From: CAZICM01 sp964537685
GTDB taxonomy: Bacteria; Myxococcota_A; Polyangia; Polyangiales; Polyangiaceae
NCBI GenBank assembly: GCA_964537685.1
Contig: CAZICM010000026.1
Coordinates: forward strand, 1-64,000
Direction of reading: 5' to 3'
DNA length: 64,000 nt
Position numbers and translations under genes: made by a program. The notes under the pieces are model-generated. The model was not told the origin of the DNA. It saw only the letters and a list, made by a program, of their open reading frames with translations, and did no database searches. Shown in pieces: positions 45,222-54,949 of the stretch (positions are counted from its first letter, which is position 1; each line of letters starts with the position of its first letter).

Positions 45222-45789
45222 CACTCATCTCCTTCAGTCGTGCAAGCGCGTCGCCATCAAAAATATAAGTTATCAGATTTTTTGCGTTGTGCAACTCCCT
45301 TAACTTTGTTTGCCGTCCACCAATCCGTTCGTAAAACTTACATGATTGGCTCAACGATTGCAGCACGATGGCTTCTGCTCCTTGTTCAATTGCCCTAGAC
45401 GCAACAATTGCCATTGTCAGATGACCGACTGACTTGGCAATACTTTTTGGAAAAACTTCAATGTTGCTTAGTAAATAACATTTCTTGCCACCATAGTGTT
45501 TTAGGCGATCGGCACTGCTACACCATATTGCTTCTATGAGCTTGGTCTTGCTGCATATTAGAGCAAACCGCTCCGGAATAAGTGACGAATTGCGCTTTTT
45601 TTTGAGAAGCTTCATCCAGCGCCAATGAAGGTGCTGTGCATCACGTCTGCGGAGAAGCGGCCATAGTTCATCAATCTCACCAACCATCTCAACAGTTGGT
45701 TGAACCAATTTTATCGGATTAAATCCGTCGATGTGCCAAGTCCATCGGCATAGCGCGGATGGGTAAGAAAAGTCAATTTTTTCAGTCAC
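45166..45789 (-). CDS. GNAT-like acetyltransferase candidate
   Basis: This 207-aa protein has a GNAT-like core: CYLLSNIEVFPKSIAKSVGHLTMAIVASRAIEQGAEAIVLQSL and CKFYERIGGRQTKL, consistent with the beta4-alpha3 acetyl-CoA region and the final KLGF-like segment. It is the first gene of a three-gene cassette. GNAT toxins that modify aminoacyl-tRNA occur in toxin-antitoxin pairs with DNA-binding partners, which this layout resembles. Confidence 0.6.
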   Translation of the reverse strand: MTEKIDFSYPSALCRWTWHIDGFNPIKLVQPTVEMVGEIDELWPLLRRRDAQHLHWRWMKLLKKKRNSSLIPERFALICSKTKLIEAIWCSSADRLKHYGGKKCYLLSNIEVFPKSIAKSVGHLTMAIVASRAIEQGAEAIVLQSLSQSCKFYERIGGRQTKLRELHNAKNLITYIFDGDALARLKEMSDGLGAEEEGQGEVLQDGR

Positions 45790-45985
45790 GGGTCTTCATT
45801 ACCACAAACACCTCAGTAGTCTACGCTAATTTCGTTCTACCAAGAATGCGCGCTCATCCAGGCAGGTGCAACGATTTATTGACCTTTTCTCAAACGTACC
45901 GCATTGTGCCAGGCGAGCTCAAACTTTATCCGTGGTGAAATGCCATGATAGAGGCGCCATACCAATCCCGACATCAGGAGAGAAC

Positions 45986-46162
45986 ATGCCGGTTTGCAAA
46001 GAGTGCGAGAATGAAGTGGACGAGCTAAAGACGGTGAAGGTCGGCAGCAAGAAAAAGAAGATGTGCGAAGACTGCGCCGACCGGATTGCAGAGCAAAATG
46101 CCGTCGCGGAGGAGAGCGAGGCGGTCGTGCAGCAAATGATGGGGTATAAAGGCCGGCGTTAG
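45986..46162 (+). CDS. Small zinc-ribbon protein
   Basis: This 58-aa protein has two CxxC pairs (CKEC near the start, CEDC near 30), a basic linker KVGSKKKKM and an acidic tail, i.e. a zinc ribbon. The start at 45986 has AGGAGA a few bases upstream; the longer frame to 45866 lacks it. It lies convergent to the AAA/DUF1703 gene. Its function is unknown. Confidence 0.75.
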   Translation: MPVCKECENEVDELKTVKVGSKKKKMCEDCADRIAEQNAVAEESEAVVQQMMGYKGRR

Positions 46163-46171
46163 GGAATCCCT

Positions 46172-47860
46172 CTAGGCCCCCGCGACTTTCACATCTTTTC
46201 CATCGAAAGCCACGGCAAAGGCATAGACAGGCTCGGCCCCCATGGCCTTGACTTCGGCGGGGTAATTCCGCTCTTGAATTTGCTTGACGGCTTTTTCTAA
46301 GGCTTGGTCCAAGGTTCCCCGCCTCACGACTTTTAATTCCAGCACAACCCCAGCTTTGCCAGGTTTTGAGGGCACAATCATCACGTCGGGCCTTCCCTTG
46401 CCCGATTCGCGGTTGCTGCGCACCCGGTATTCAGGTTCTAAAATACAAAGGAGTCCCAAGACAAATGCCTGATAAATCCCTTCAGGATCGCTGGGGGAGT
46501 CGTCATGGTAAGAGAGCACATTTAATATAAAGGCTTGCAATTGCTCTTCGAGAAGCTCGGTATCGCCGCTCAGCATGGCGGATAATAATAGATGTAGATG
46601 CGCCCCTTGCCCTTCCATGCGGGTACGCAGCCATGACTCGAATACCTCGGTATAAATAAGCTTGACCTCGGCATTTGGAATGCTCAGCCTGTAGGGCGGC
46701 GGCTTTAATGGATCGCTGATGGGAAGCCGTTCGGCCTTTAGATACCCTGAAAACGTCAATAGGCTCCACAGGTTTCTTTCGTTGGTATAAAGCTCATCGA
46801 GCACGGTATTGGGATTTAAGAAGGTATCGAGGCTCCCTCCCTCGATGAGCATCTCCAGGGTTTTGCCGACCACGGATGCCCGCTTTTGAAGCGCGCTTTT
46901 GATGAGGTCGTTGCCGCTGGTGTTGATCCAATAGGCTTCGGCCGAACCGTTGTTGCTTAAGAAATTGAGTACGCTCCATGGGTTGTAGGTGATTTGATCA
47001 TAAAACAAATATCCATTGTACCAGGCTTGAAGGATGGGCAGCCATTCAGGATGTCCGGCGAGTTCGGCCAGTTTGCGGACATCGTCTTCGTTAAAGCCAA
47101 AATCCTTGCAAAAAGGCTGATCGACCAGGGTAAAGACGGCTAGATTGTTGAGGCCCGAGAAGATGCTTTCGCGGGCAATTCTTAAGATCCCCGTGAGCAC
47201 GGCGCGCTCCAGATGAGGATTGTCTTTGAGGGCGGATGTTAAAAAGCTTCTGAAGAAATCGATAATGTCGGGGCCATAGCCCGAGAGCCAGCCATTGTGG
47301 ATGGGATGATCGTATTCATCGATAAGCACCATGGGTTTTTGGCCGGTAGCGCTGTGAATATATTTGCAAAGATCGCCCAGCGCCCCGCGATACCGGAAGG
47401 GAGAAGCATCACCCGCGAGGATCGAGCGGAAGTTCTGCTCATCGATTTCGTTCAACTGCCCCGATTCGAGCACATAAGCATGCTGTCGGTAGAGGACGCC
47501 AAGCAACTCCCGGATGCCTTGAAAACAAATTTCAAATGTCTGGCCTCGTATGTCTTTAAAGCTAATAAAAATAACCGGGTAGCGCTGAAAATATTTTTCC
47601 TTGTAAAACGATCCCTTTTCGCATTGAAAGACCTTTAGGTCTTCAAAGAGATAGGCGAGGTTTTCGGGGCGCTTTTCCAAAAAATAGCGCAGCATCGAGA
47701 GATTGAGCGTTTTGCCAAAGCGGCGGGGGCGGGGCAACAGAAGGGCTTCATAGCGGGTTTCGAGAAAGTCGATAATCAATTGCGATTTATCGATGAGGGT
47801 CGCTCCCTGGTCGCGGAGCTTTTTAAAATCGCTGATGCCTAGGGGAGATATAAAACTCAT
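46172..47860 (-). CDS. AAA-ATPase-like / DUF1703 PD-(D/E)XK nuclease-like protein
   Basis: This 562-aa protein has an N-terminal AAA-ATPase-like domain (LPRPRRFGKTLNLSML, ATP loop near residue 47; VLIDEYDHPI near 180) and a C-terminal DUF1703 nuclease-like domain. That domain has GRPDVMIV...VLELKVVRRG, giving the D and ExK catalytic pattern. The last 20 residues equal those at positions 1-63 of this window. Such proteins are abundant, often multi-copy, in bacteria of this type and in Bacteroidetes; a defence or recombination role is suspected but not shown. Confidence 0.88.
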   Translation of the reverse strand: MSFISPLGISDFKKLRDQGATLIDKSQLIIDFLETRYEALLLPRPRRFGKTLNLSMLRYFLEKRPENLAYLFEDLKVFQCEKGSFYKEKYFQRYPVIFISFKDIRGQTFEICFQGIRELLGVLYRQHAYVLESGQLNEIDEQNFRSILAGDASPFRYRGALGDLCKYIHSATGQKPMVLIDEYDHPIHNGWLSGYGPDIIDFFRSFLTSALKDNPHLERAVLTGILRIARESIFSGLNNLAVFTLVDQPFCKDFGFNEDDVRKLAELAGHPEWLPILQAWYNGYLFYDQITYNPWSVLNFLSNNGSAEAYWINTSGNDLIKSALQKRASVVGKTLEMLIEGGSLDTFLNPNTVLDELYTNERNLWSLLTFSGYLKAERLPISDPLKPPPYRLSIPNAEVKLIYTEVFESWLRTRMEGQGAHLHLLLSAMLSGDTELLEEQLQAFILNVLSYHDDSPSDPEGIYQAFVLGLLCILEPEYRVRSNRESGKGRPDVMIVPSKPGKAGVVLELKVVRRGTLDQALEKAVKQIQERNYPAEVKAMGAEPVYAFAVAFDGKDVKVAGA

Positions 47861-47929
47861 GGCCGGCAAGGGCTGTACGCAAGGACTGAAGGGCTGTCAA
47901 GATATTTTATGCCCTCTTTGGCGGGATAT

Positions 47930-48700
47930 TTAGGGCGTGGGAGGGGTATTGCCTTCACCCGGGGCTTCGTCATCGGTCTCGGGAACGCCGGAGCGGCGCT
48001 TGGCGGTGGGACGCACCCGATCGGCCAAGGTGGGATGACCGGCGAGCACAAATAGACAGGCCAAGGCATCGGCCGCGGGGGAATAGGGGTTGGGCCATTG
48101 CTCCATGGCTTTATGTTTGGCGGAAAGGGTGAGCTCGGCTTCTTTGCGTTCGCGTTCGACTTCTTTGTCGGCGGCCTGGGCGGCATTGAGGGCCGTTTGC
48201 AATTCGCCCGCCAAGAGCGTGGGATTGAGCGCCATGCTGGCCAATTCGGGGGTTTCGGTGAGGGGGCGGGTGCTGAGCAGAACAATTACGCTGGCGGTGC
48301 GGCTAAAGAGTGTGGGGACATCATCGGGAATGGACGCATTTAAATTATAGGCGGTGGCGACATCGGTGCCGTAGCCATGCAAAAAGCCTGAACGTACGGC
48401 GGAGAGCTGGATACGGAGCTTAGCGACTTTAGCCTGGCGGGCCAGGCGGAAGGCATCGTCATCGGAGAGCTCGACGGCATGGTCGAGATCGGCCTGTTCC
48501 ATTTGTTTGACGGCATCGTTGGCGAGGGAGACGATGGCACCGACGACGGAAGCGATGGTGAGATTTTGGGGGACGCCATTGGGGAAGAGGCGTTTTTCGA
48601 GGTCGGGTAGCACTTCGCCCCCATGGACATCGAGGGCGGAGATGAGGGTGTTGACGATTTTTCTGCGGTCGGCGATGACTTTTGAGACGGTTTGGGTCAT
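47930..48700 (-). CDS. Unknown soluble protein
   Basis: This 256-aa protein (ATG at 48700, ribosome binding site AAGGAG) is helical and Ala-rich (LTIASVVGAIVSLANDAVKQMEQ, KVAKLRIQLSAVRSGFLHGYG) and ends with a disordered acidic tail GVPETDDEAPGEG. No motif was recognised. The frame runs open to 48934, but the added residues lack coding character. It is divergent from the ATPase at 48866. Confidence 0.68.
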   Translation of the reverse strand: MTQTVSKVIADRRKIVNTLISALDVHGGEVLPDLEKRLFPNGVPQNLTIASVVGAIVSLANDAVKQMEQADLDHAVELSDDDAFRLARQAKVAKLRIQLSAVRSGFLHGYGTDVATAYNLNASIPDDVPTLFSRTASVIVLLSTRPLTETPELASMALNPTLLAGELQTALNAAQAADKEVERERKEAELTLSAKHKAMEQWPNPYSPAADALACLFVLAGHPTLADRVRPTAKRRSGVPETDDEAPGEGNTPPTP

Positions 48701-48865
48701 GGGGAGCTCCTTGTTTGGGAGTACAGATGAAGGGGTATCATGGGTATTTTTGGATGGGAAGGAGGAAAATAGGCGCGGGAGATTTTTTTTGAGGTGTGCA
48801 AGGGTGTTGGAGGGCGATGTTTTTTTGTTGGAGGGGGGGAGGAGGCTGTGGTAGGGTGGCGGGCG

Positions 48866-50278
48866 ATGACGACGATGCCCAAAACAACCGACGAACTTTG
48901 GCGGGAAATTGGAAACCGATTCGATCCTTTTCACTCCGATGTGCCACCTGAATGGTGGGTGGAGCGGCAGAACAAACCGGCCCTCAAGATTAGCCGGCGC
49001 CTAGAAGACAGGAGCCGGAATGCACCCTACCATATCCTGTTGATGGGGCCTATTGGCTCTGGAAAGACCACCGAGCTCTACCGCATCATTCATGCGCGCA
49101 CCCAAGCGAAAGACTGCATTGTTTTTTTGGATGTGTTCGCGCATATCGATCGCATTGTCAAGGATATCAATGCCATTGAGAAGATCGAAGCATGGGAAGT
49201 GATTTTTCTCATCGGTCTCGCGCTCATTAACAAAGCGCGCAAGATGGGCTATTCGGACGAAGATCTAAACGCGCCCGCCAAGGCCCTGGCCGAGAGCTGG
49301 CAACGTCTCGCGCAGAATAGCAATACGCCCGGTGCCCCTGTGCTGGAGGTTGGAGGAATTTTTGAAGCGGCCCAGCTTCTTGTGCCGCCGTTATTGACCG
49401 CCATGGGTGCCGATCCGCAAACGGCGGTTGCCGTTACAGCAGGCACAGGCATTGTTAGCAAGGCGTTATCCAGTGTCAAAAACTGGTTTATTCCCATAGG
49501 CCGTTCTCAACAGCATATTTCCGATCAAGACAGCGAGGCCCAGCGGCTTCTGAATACCGTCAATAGCCTGATCGACCATATCCAACAGAGACATGAGGAT
49601 CGGCAGCTTCTGCTCTTTATTGACGGCTTGGATTATATTCGCGATATGAACCGGGCGCGGGCAGTGATGATCGATTCCACGCTTATCACGCAGCTTAAAT
49701 GCTCGCTTTTGATTACGGCTCCCTATGCCCTGTATCAGCGGCGCGCGGAAGCGTTTCAAACGCGCTATTCTTATTGTTGTCCGCTCTATGATGAAGCAGT
49801 GCTCGACAAAGAAGAGCCTTGGAAGGATGGTCCGGGCATAGAAACGCTACTCAACCTCTATGAGCGCCGCACCGCAGACCTGAGATGCGCTCATTTGATC
49901 CGCCCTGAATGGCTTCGCTATATAGCGTATTATTCGGCGGGTCATGTCCGCACCTTTGTTTCGATGATTCGGGAACTCGCTGATAATGCCCGATTGGAAA
50001 ACGCCGATCGGGCAACGGAAGAGCTGGTGAATGAAACCCTGACCTATCGGCGAAAGCTGTTGGCAGCCCGCATCGACAAGACGGATATCCAAATTCTTCA
50101 AGGCGTGATCGATGATGATGTCCGTTCACTTCCCGACCATGAAAAAACCCAAGCCTTGCTTCAGGACAACCGCCTGCTTTGCTATGACAACCATACCGAA
50201 TGGTATTTCCCCCATACCTTGCTCACCATGTTCCATTTGCAGATGAGAAAGCAGCGGCCGAAACCTCAATTACCCTAA
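48866..50278 (+). CDS. P-loop ATPase paired with the SIR2-NACHT protein
   Basis: This 470-aa AAA/STAND-like ATPase has Walker A GPIGSGKTTELYR near residue 62 and Walker B LLLFIDGLDYIRD near 247. It starts with a Trp-rich segment (WREIGNRFDPFHSDVPPEWWVER) and ends with a winged-helix-like region (YRRKLLAARIDKTDIQILQGV). It stops 22 nt before the 1542-aa gene, so the two form an operon. The ATPase may be the sensor or adaptor for the SIR2 effector (inference). Confidence 0.82.
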   Translation: MTTMPKTTDELWREIGNRFDPFHSDVPPEWWVERQNKPALKISRRLEDRSRNAPYHILLMGPIGSGKTTELYRIIHARTQAKDCIVFLDVFAHIDRIVKDINAIEKIEAWEVIFLIGLALINKARKMGYSDEDLNAPAKALAESWQRLAQNSNTPGAPVLEVGGIFEAAQLLVPPLLTAMGADPQTAVAVTAGTGIVSKALSSVKNWFIPIGRSQQHISDQDSEAQRLLNTVNSLIDHIQQRHEDRQLLLFIDGLDYIRDMNRARAVMIDSTLITQLKCSLLITAPYALYQRRAEAFQTRYSYCCPLYDEAVLDKEEPWKDGPGIETLLNLYERRTADLRCAHLIRPEWLRYIAYYSAGHVRTFVSMIRELADNARLENADRATEELVNETLTYRRKLLAARIDKTDIQILQGVIDDDVRSLPDHEKTQALLQDNRLLCYDNHTEWYFPHTLLTMFHLQMRKQRPKPQLP

Positions 50279-50300
50279 ATAGGTTTCTGGGAGTCCCCCC

Positions 50301-53300
50301 GTGGATCATATCTATAAAAATGCGGATGAAGCAACCCCGCTTGACAAGATTGTCGCTCTTACGCGAATTGTCTTCGATCCCGGGCGCCGGGGAGTTCTTT
50401 TTCTTATCGATCGGGCGGAGCCTGCTCTTCTAGGTCCCCTTTCGCGCGCGCTCTTGCCCCACTTCCCCGGCCTGAATGTGGTGGCCGATCCTGAAAGCCT
50501 CTTTAATTCGGCGCCGGGTTCGCCTTTGATTTATGTTCCAGATGCCTCGCATGCCACAGCGCTGAACTTAAGGCGGCCCGTCTTTTCCAACCGGCAATTG
50601 AGGGTGATTGTTTTTAGCGATCAGGCGACCACGCTGGCTTTGTCCCAACGGGCTCCCGATTTTTTTGATTGGGTTGGGCATAGGCGGGTATGTCCTTCGC
50701 AGCCTCTTCGCTTTGTGGAGCGGGGCCTGCGTCTTTCGGCCCGTTACAATGGATTGCGTGTGTCTTATCATGGTCCCGCGCCTCATCCGCTACTGAAATC
50801 GATATTTCCCAAGCGGGAGATCATTGACCAAAGCCCGGCGCTTCCCGAACGCATGCTGCGGCAGAAGCTGAGCGAGACACGGAAGGCCATTCTTGTATGC
50901 GCCGATGTGAACGATGAAGAACGGCTGATGAAACTGGAGCGGGCGATGGAAGAGAGCCGGCGGATGGGCAGTCTAGTGCTGTGGAATCCGCGGCCGGAAA
51001 CGCTCCGGTTTTGGGCGGTGCAAGCCGAGCCGATGAGCGCCGTGGATGGGATTGAGGAATTGACGAGAGCGGGCATGAAGCGGCCCGGTTTGATGCATGC
51101 GCTGTTGGATGGGGAAACGGAAGCTATTTTGTTATTGGCGAAGATTTTTCGATCGGGCAAGCTGATGGAAGAGGAGCTTGTGCAAGGATGTTTAAGCGCG
51201 GACGATCCGGGGGTGTATATTGCAAAACGGGCGGAAGCGAGCGAAGTCTGGCCGGATGGGAACAGGCCGAGTTTTGATTTACAATCCCCGCCGCTGTTAA
51301 GGGCGAAGGCCCAGGATCGGCGTTTTTGGAGCGGTGAGGGTCAGAAAGCGAGTTTGGCGCGCACACTGTTGCGGGATCGCCTGCGGCATCCCATCCAGCG
51401 CATCATCGCTCAGACGAAGGCGGCCCAGATGGAAATTCCGGTCCTGTCGGAAGCGGCTCAGACGCTCTATTTATATCTTCAGCATCAGCGGCATATCAAG
51501 CAGGCGCCGATTGCATGGCTTGGAGCGGGAGCGAGCGCGGCCTCGGGCTATCCGACGCTATTGGAAGTGGAAGAGAAGTTGAGGGGGGATTTGCCTGAAT
51601 GCGAGGGCAAGGGTTTTGATTTGATTGACGAGTACATTGAAAAGCGGGGGGAAGGGGGGCTGATTCAGGCGATAGAGCGGCATTTTGGGCAGCCTAGAGG
51701 GTATGGGGAGATTCACCGGGCGATGGTGGATTTGCTTGGGTTGGAAGCGTTGGAGGCGGTGTTTACGACGAATGCCGATTCGTTGATTGACGAGGCATTG
51801 AGGGCGAGCGGGGTTCCGGAGGGGCGGCTGTTAAGGCTTCTGTCTGGGGAGGCGGATGTGCGGAGGGCGCTGCTTCAAGGGTTGAATCCTCGGGTATATG
51901 AGCAATATTCGAGCGTATTGAAGAGCAAATTGGAGCGGGAGCTCAGCGGGCGGCCATGGTTGTTTGTGGGCTGTTCGATGCAGGATGAGAGGCTGTTAAG
52001 CTGGCTTCGGGATTTGGGGGAGCAGGCGAGGGAGAGTTTGCCCGGGGGGAGGATTTTAATCAACGAGCGGGATTGGAAGGCGCTGGGGAAGAGGGGGCAG
52101 AGGCTGCTGGAGTCGGCGAATATCAAGCCGATTTTGGTGGAGGGGCACGCATTTGTGCCGAAGGTGCTGAAGGAGGCGGTGGAAGAGCTGAAGAAGCCGA
52201 GGGCGGCGAGGGCGGAAGCGGAGAAGAGCCAGGCGGGTGAGCTTGAAGCGCTGGATGAAGCGAAAGCGTATTTATATCGCTATAGAACGGTGCTGAGCGG
52301 ACGGTTTGAGCGATTTGAGATGGTGGGGACAGGGATGGTGCAGCCTGGAGGGGCGGCGAGTCCGGTGGGGGCGAAGCTGGAGGAGATGTATGTGCCGCTT
52401 CGCTGGGCAGAGGAGATTGGTAAGGAGAATTCGGAGACGGGAAGGGAGATTCAAGCGGAGGATCTGCTGGCTAAGCATACGCGCTTGATTTTATGCGGGA
52501 TGGCGGGGGCGGGAAAGACGACGTGGATTAAATACACTTTTCGCAAGCTGTTGTGGACGGAGAAAGCGCTGCCTTTGTTTGTGGAATTGAGGCATTTGGC
52601 CAGTGTTTGGCATCGGTATAAGAACCAGGCCAAAGCCTTTTCGCTGATGGAGTATCTGCTTCACACGCTTGAGGAATCGCAGGTTCCTCTCGAGAAAAGC
52701 CTTCTGGAGAAGGTGCTCAGGAGTCCTGATGTTCGGCCGCTGCTGTTGATCGATGGCTGGGATGAGCTGGGCGAGATGGGGGAGACCTTTAGGGAGGGGC
52801 TGATGGCTTTTGTTCAGAATTACCCCCGGGTAAATGTGGCGGCGACGAGCCGGCCCTATGGTCAGAGCCGTCCGGCGCAGGCGGAGGAGTTTGAAAGTTT
52901 GCAGGCTCAGCCTCTGTCGGATGCGGAGATTGGCAGGCTGAGCGAGCGCTTTTATGCGAAGGTATATGGCCAGGATCAACAGGCGGCGAAGCGGGGGCGA
53001 GAGCAATTTGAGAGGGCGCTTTTGGCTTCGGCTCAAGCCCAGAGTCTAGCGAGAACGCCGCTTTTGTTGGTGATGATGCTCTTGATCAGCAGGGATAGGC
53101 CGCTGCCGGATAAGAGGCATAGGCTGTATCAGATTTGCATGGAGAATCTGCTAACGGCGAGGCCGGATCAGAAGAGCCAGGAGGGGGCGAGGCTGCATAT
53201 TGAGCAATGGAGGCCGGAGGATGGAGCGGAGAGGCTGAGGGCAGCCTCGGAATTGGCCTTTAAGATGCAGACGGCGGGATATGAGAATGAAGGCGAGCAA

Positions 53301-54929
53301 AGAGCCATTGTGATCGGCTGGGCGGATGCGGAGGAGCTGTTGCCCAAGACTTGGCAGCCTCTTCAGCGGCGGGGGTTTTTGGCCTGGCTGGTGGGCGCGG
53401 CGGGGGTGATGAACGATCGGACGGATGGCGAGCTTTCCTTTGCGCATTTGTCTTTTCAAGAGTTTTTATGCGCTTTTTATTGGGCGAGCCGGGTGGAGGG
53501 GAATGAGGTGAGGATTGAGCTTTGTTTGAAGCATGCCGGGCGGATGCACTGGTGGGAGACTTTAAGGCTATGGGCGGCCTTGGTGCATGATGAATCGCCT
53601 GAGAAGAGCGGGCCTGTATTTAGGGCGATGCTTCAAGGAAAGGCCGAAGCCTTTTGGCTCTTGGGGGCGATGCTGGCGGATGGAACGGGGGACGATAAGA
53701 CTTTTGATGCCTGGATCCAAGAATTGGGGAATCGCTTTCATGTCCTGGAGCGGGATTCTTTTGAGCCGGTGGCCCGAGCCTGGTCCGTATGCAAACAAGA
53801 GAAGCGCAGGAAGCACCTTGAACAAGCCTGGCCGGGACTTCAGAAGCGCTGGAGCTATATTCAGTGTCTAGGGGCGAGGGATTGGAGCGAGCTGGCCAAG
53901 CTGGAGATCGCTTCTCAGAACAACGATGCCTTTGAGATCCTCAGCCGGGAGGCCGGAGAGGGCCAAGGCATGGGAAAGGGAAGAGTGCTTTCGGGTTTTA
54001 ACCCCTTGTGGCCCTGCAAACCGCTGATTCCTATCCTGTTGAGGCTATGGCCGACGCCCAGGCGAGACATCTCCACGCGGCTCTCCTACCTTGTTTTAGG
54101 GACGCAAGCATCCTTCCAAGAGCAACATATCCATGTCGGGCTGCTTCGGGTACCTGTCGTTGACGAGGATTGGGCGAGCTATTGGGCTCGCGATTTGGCT
54201 CGCGATTTGGCTCGCGATTTGGCTCGCGTTTGGGCTCGCGATTTGGCTCGCGATTTGGCTCGCGTTTGGGCTCGCGATTTGGCTCGCGATTTGGCTCGCG
54301 TTTGGGCGAGCTTTTGGGCTCGCGATTTGGCTCGCGTTTGGGCGAGCTTTTGGGCGAGCGGTTGGGCTCGCGTTTGGGCGAGCGGTTGGGCTCGCGTTTG
54401 GGCGAGCGGTTGGGCGAGCGGTTGGGTGAGCGGTTGGGTGAGCGTTTGGGGTTTGGAAGAAAACGACCCCTCCATCGCCGATATCGCAACCCTTGATATT
54501 GGTTCCTTCTTTGGCCGAGCCACCACCCGAGTTGCCTTGGCTCACCTTAAACCGAAGGACCTCACCACTCCCCTTCTTCAACTCTTTCACCACGCCTGCC
54601 GGCTCTCCCTCGAGCCCAAGTCCGATCCCTCCCTTTTTGAATCCGCCCTTGCCTCCCTCCCTCCCGGCGAAGATCCCCTTTGGCCCGCCCTGGCCCGCTG
54701 GATTACCCGCCGCGCGCAACCAGGCGACCGAGAACTTCTTGAAAGCCTTGCCCAGAACCCCGAGCTTCGCAAGGATAACGATGCCCTCTATTATGGCCTG
54801 AAATACTATGTGCGGGGCGATATCGTCCTGCCCGATAATAGCGAGAGAACGCTGAATCACTATTGCGATAAGCTAAAGGTGCCCAGGCTGCCCTATCTGG
54901 AGAAGATGCCGGATGAAATTGAGCTGTGA
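50301..54929 (+). CDS. 1542-aa SIR2-NACHT STAND protein with C-terminal tetrapeptide repeat
   Basis: This giant soluble protein has four parts. Residues about 1-400 are uncharacterised, partly Rossmann-like (VLFLIDRAEPALLGPLSRALL). About 405-625 is a SIR2-like NAD-hydrolase fold (WLGAGASAASGYPT, TTNADSLI, LFVGCSMQDERLL). About 725-1060 is a NACHT NTPase (Walker A GMAGAGKTTW near 732; Walker B LLLIDGWDELG near 813; FAHLSFQEFLCAFYW near 1046). The C-terminal helical region contains the W/L-A-R/S-x repeat at 1291-1384. This matches known anti-phage architecture (SIR2 effector plus STAND), but the N-terminal part and the repeat are unusual. GTG start, GGGAG upstream. Confidence 0.85.
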   Translation: MDHIYKNADEATPLDKIVALTRIVFDPGRRGVLFLIDRAEPALLGPLSRALLPHFPGLNVVADPESLFNSAPGSPLIYVPDASHATALNLRRPVFSNRQLRVIVFSDQATTLALSQRAPDFFDWVGHRRVCPSQPLRFVERGLRLSARYNGLRVSYHGPAPHPLLKSIFPKREIIDQSPALPERMLRQKLSETRKAILVCADVNDEERLMKLERAMEESRRMGSLVLWNPRPETLRFWAVQAEPMSAVDGIEELTRAGMKRPGLMHALLDGETEAILLLAKIFRSGKLMEEELVQGCLSADDPGVYIAKRAEASEVWPDGNRPSFDLQSPPLLRAKAQDRRFWSGEGQKASLARTLLRDRLRHPIQRIIAQTKAAQMEIPVLSEAAQTLYLYLQHQRHIKQAPIAWLGAGASAASGYPTLLEVEEKLRGDLPECEGKGFDLIDEYIEKRGEGGLIQAIERHFGQPRGYGEIHRAMVDLLGLEALEAVFTTNADSLIDEALRASGVPEGRLLRLLSGEADVRRALLQGLNPRVYEQYSSVLKSKLERELSGRPWLFVGCSMQDERLLSWLRDLGEQARESLPGGRILINERDWKALGKRGQRLLESANIKPILVEGHAFVPKVLKEAVEELKKPRAARAEAEKSQAGELEALDEAKAYLYRYRTVLSGRFERFEMVGTGMVQPGGAASPVGAKLEEMYVPLRWAEEIGKENSETGREIQAEDLLAKHTRLILCGMAGAGKTTWIKYTFRKLLWTEKALPLFVELRHLASVWHRYKNQAKAFSLMEYLLHTLEESQVPLEKSLLEKVLRSPDVRPLLLIDGWDELGEMGETFREGLMAFVQNYPRVNVAATSRPYGQSRPAQAEEFESLQAQPLSDAEIGRLSERFYAKVYGQDQQAAKRGREQFERALLASAQAQSLARTPLLLVMMLLISRDRPLPDKRHRLYQICMENLLTARPDQKSQEGARLHIEQWRPEDGAERLRAASELAFKMQTAGYENEGEQRAIVIGWADAEELLPKTWQPLQRRGFLAWLVGAAGVMNDRTDGELSFAHLSFQEFLCAFYWASRVEGNEVRIELCLKHAGRMHWWETLRLWAALVHDESPEKSGPVFRAMLQGKAEAFWLLGAMLADGTGDDKTFDAWIQELGNRFHVLERDSFEPVARAWSVCKQEKRRKHLEQAWPGLQKRWSYIQCLGARDWSELAKLEIASQNNDAFEILSREAGEGQGMGKGRVLSGFNPLWPCKPLIPILLRLWPTPRRDISTRLSYLVLGTQASFQEQHIHVGLLRVPVVDEDWASYWARDLARDLARDLARVWARDLARDLARVWARDLARDLARVWASFWARDLARVWASFWASGWARVWASGWARVWASGWASGWVSGWVSVWGLEENDPSIADIATLDIGSFFGRATTRVALAHLKPKDLTTPLLQLFHHACRLSLEPKSDPSLFESALASLPPGEDPLWPALARWITRRAQPGDRELLESLAQNPELRKDNDALYYGLKYYVRGDIVLPDNSERTLNHYCDKLKVPRLPYLEKMPDEIEL
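54171..54453 (+). repeat. 12-bp coding minisatellite inside the SIR2-NACHT gene
   Basis: About 23 tandem units of the type GGCTCGCGATTT/GGGCTCGCGTTT encode the tetrapeptide W/L-A-R/S-x (for example WARDLARDLARV, WASGWARVWASG). Unit variants form blocks: ARD/LAR early, ASG/ARV later, VSG at the end. Nearly all six frames stay open here, so this is a simple repeat that has been kept in frame. Length variation between strains is expected. Confidence 0.88.
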
Positions 54930-54949
54930 GGAGGAGTAGAAGAAACCAC

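Noticed and set aside
54096..54860. Minus-strand 254-codon frame over the minisatellite
   Set aside because: The 12-bp repeat lacks stops in any frame; the plus-strand SIR2-NACHT frame has the domains.
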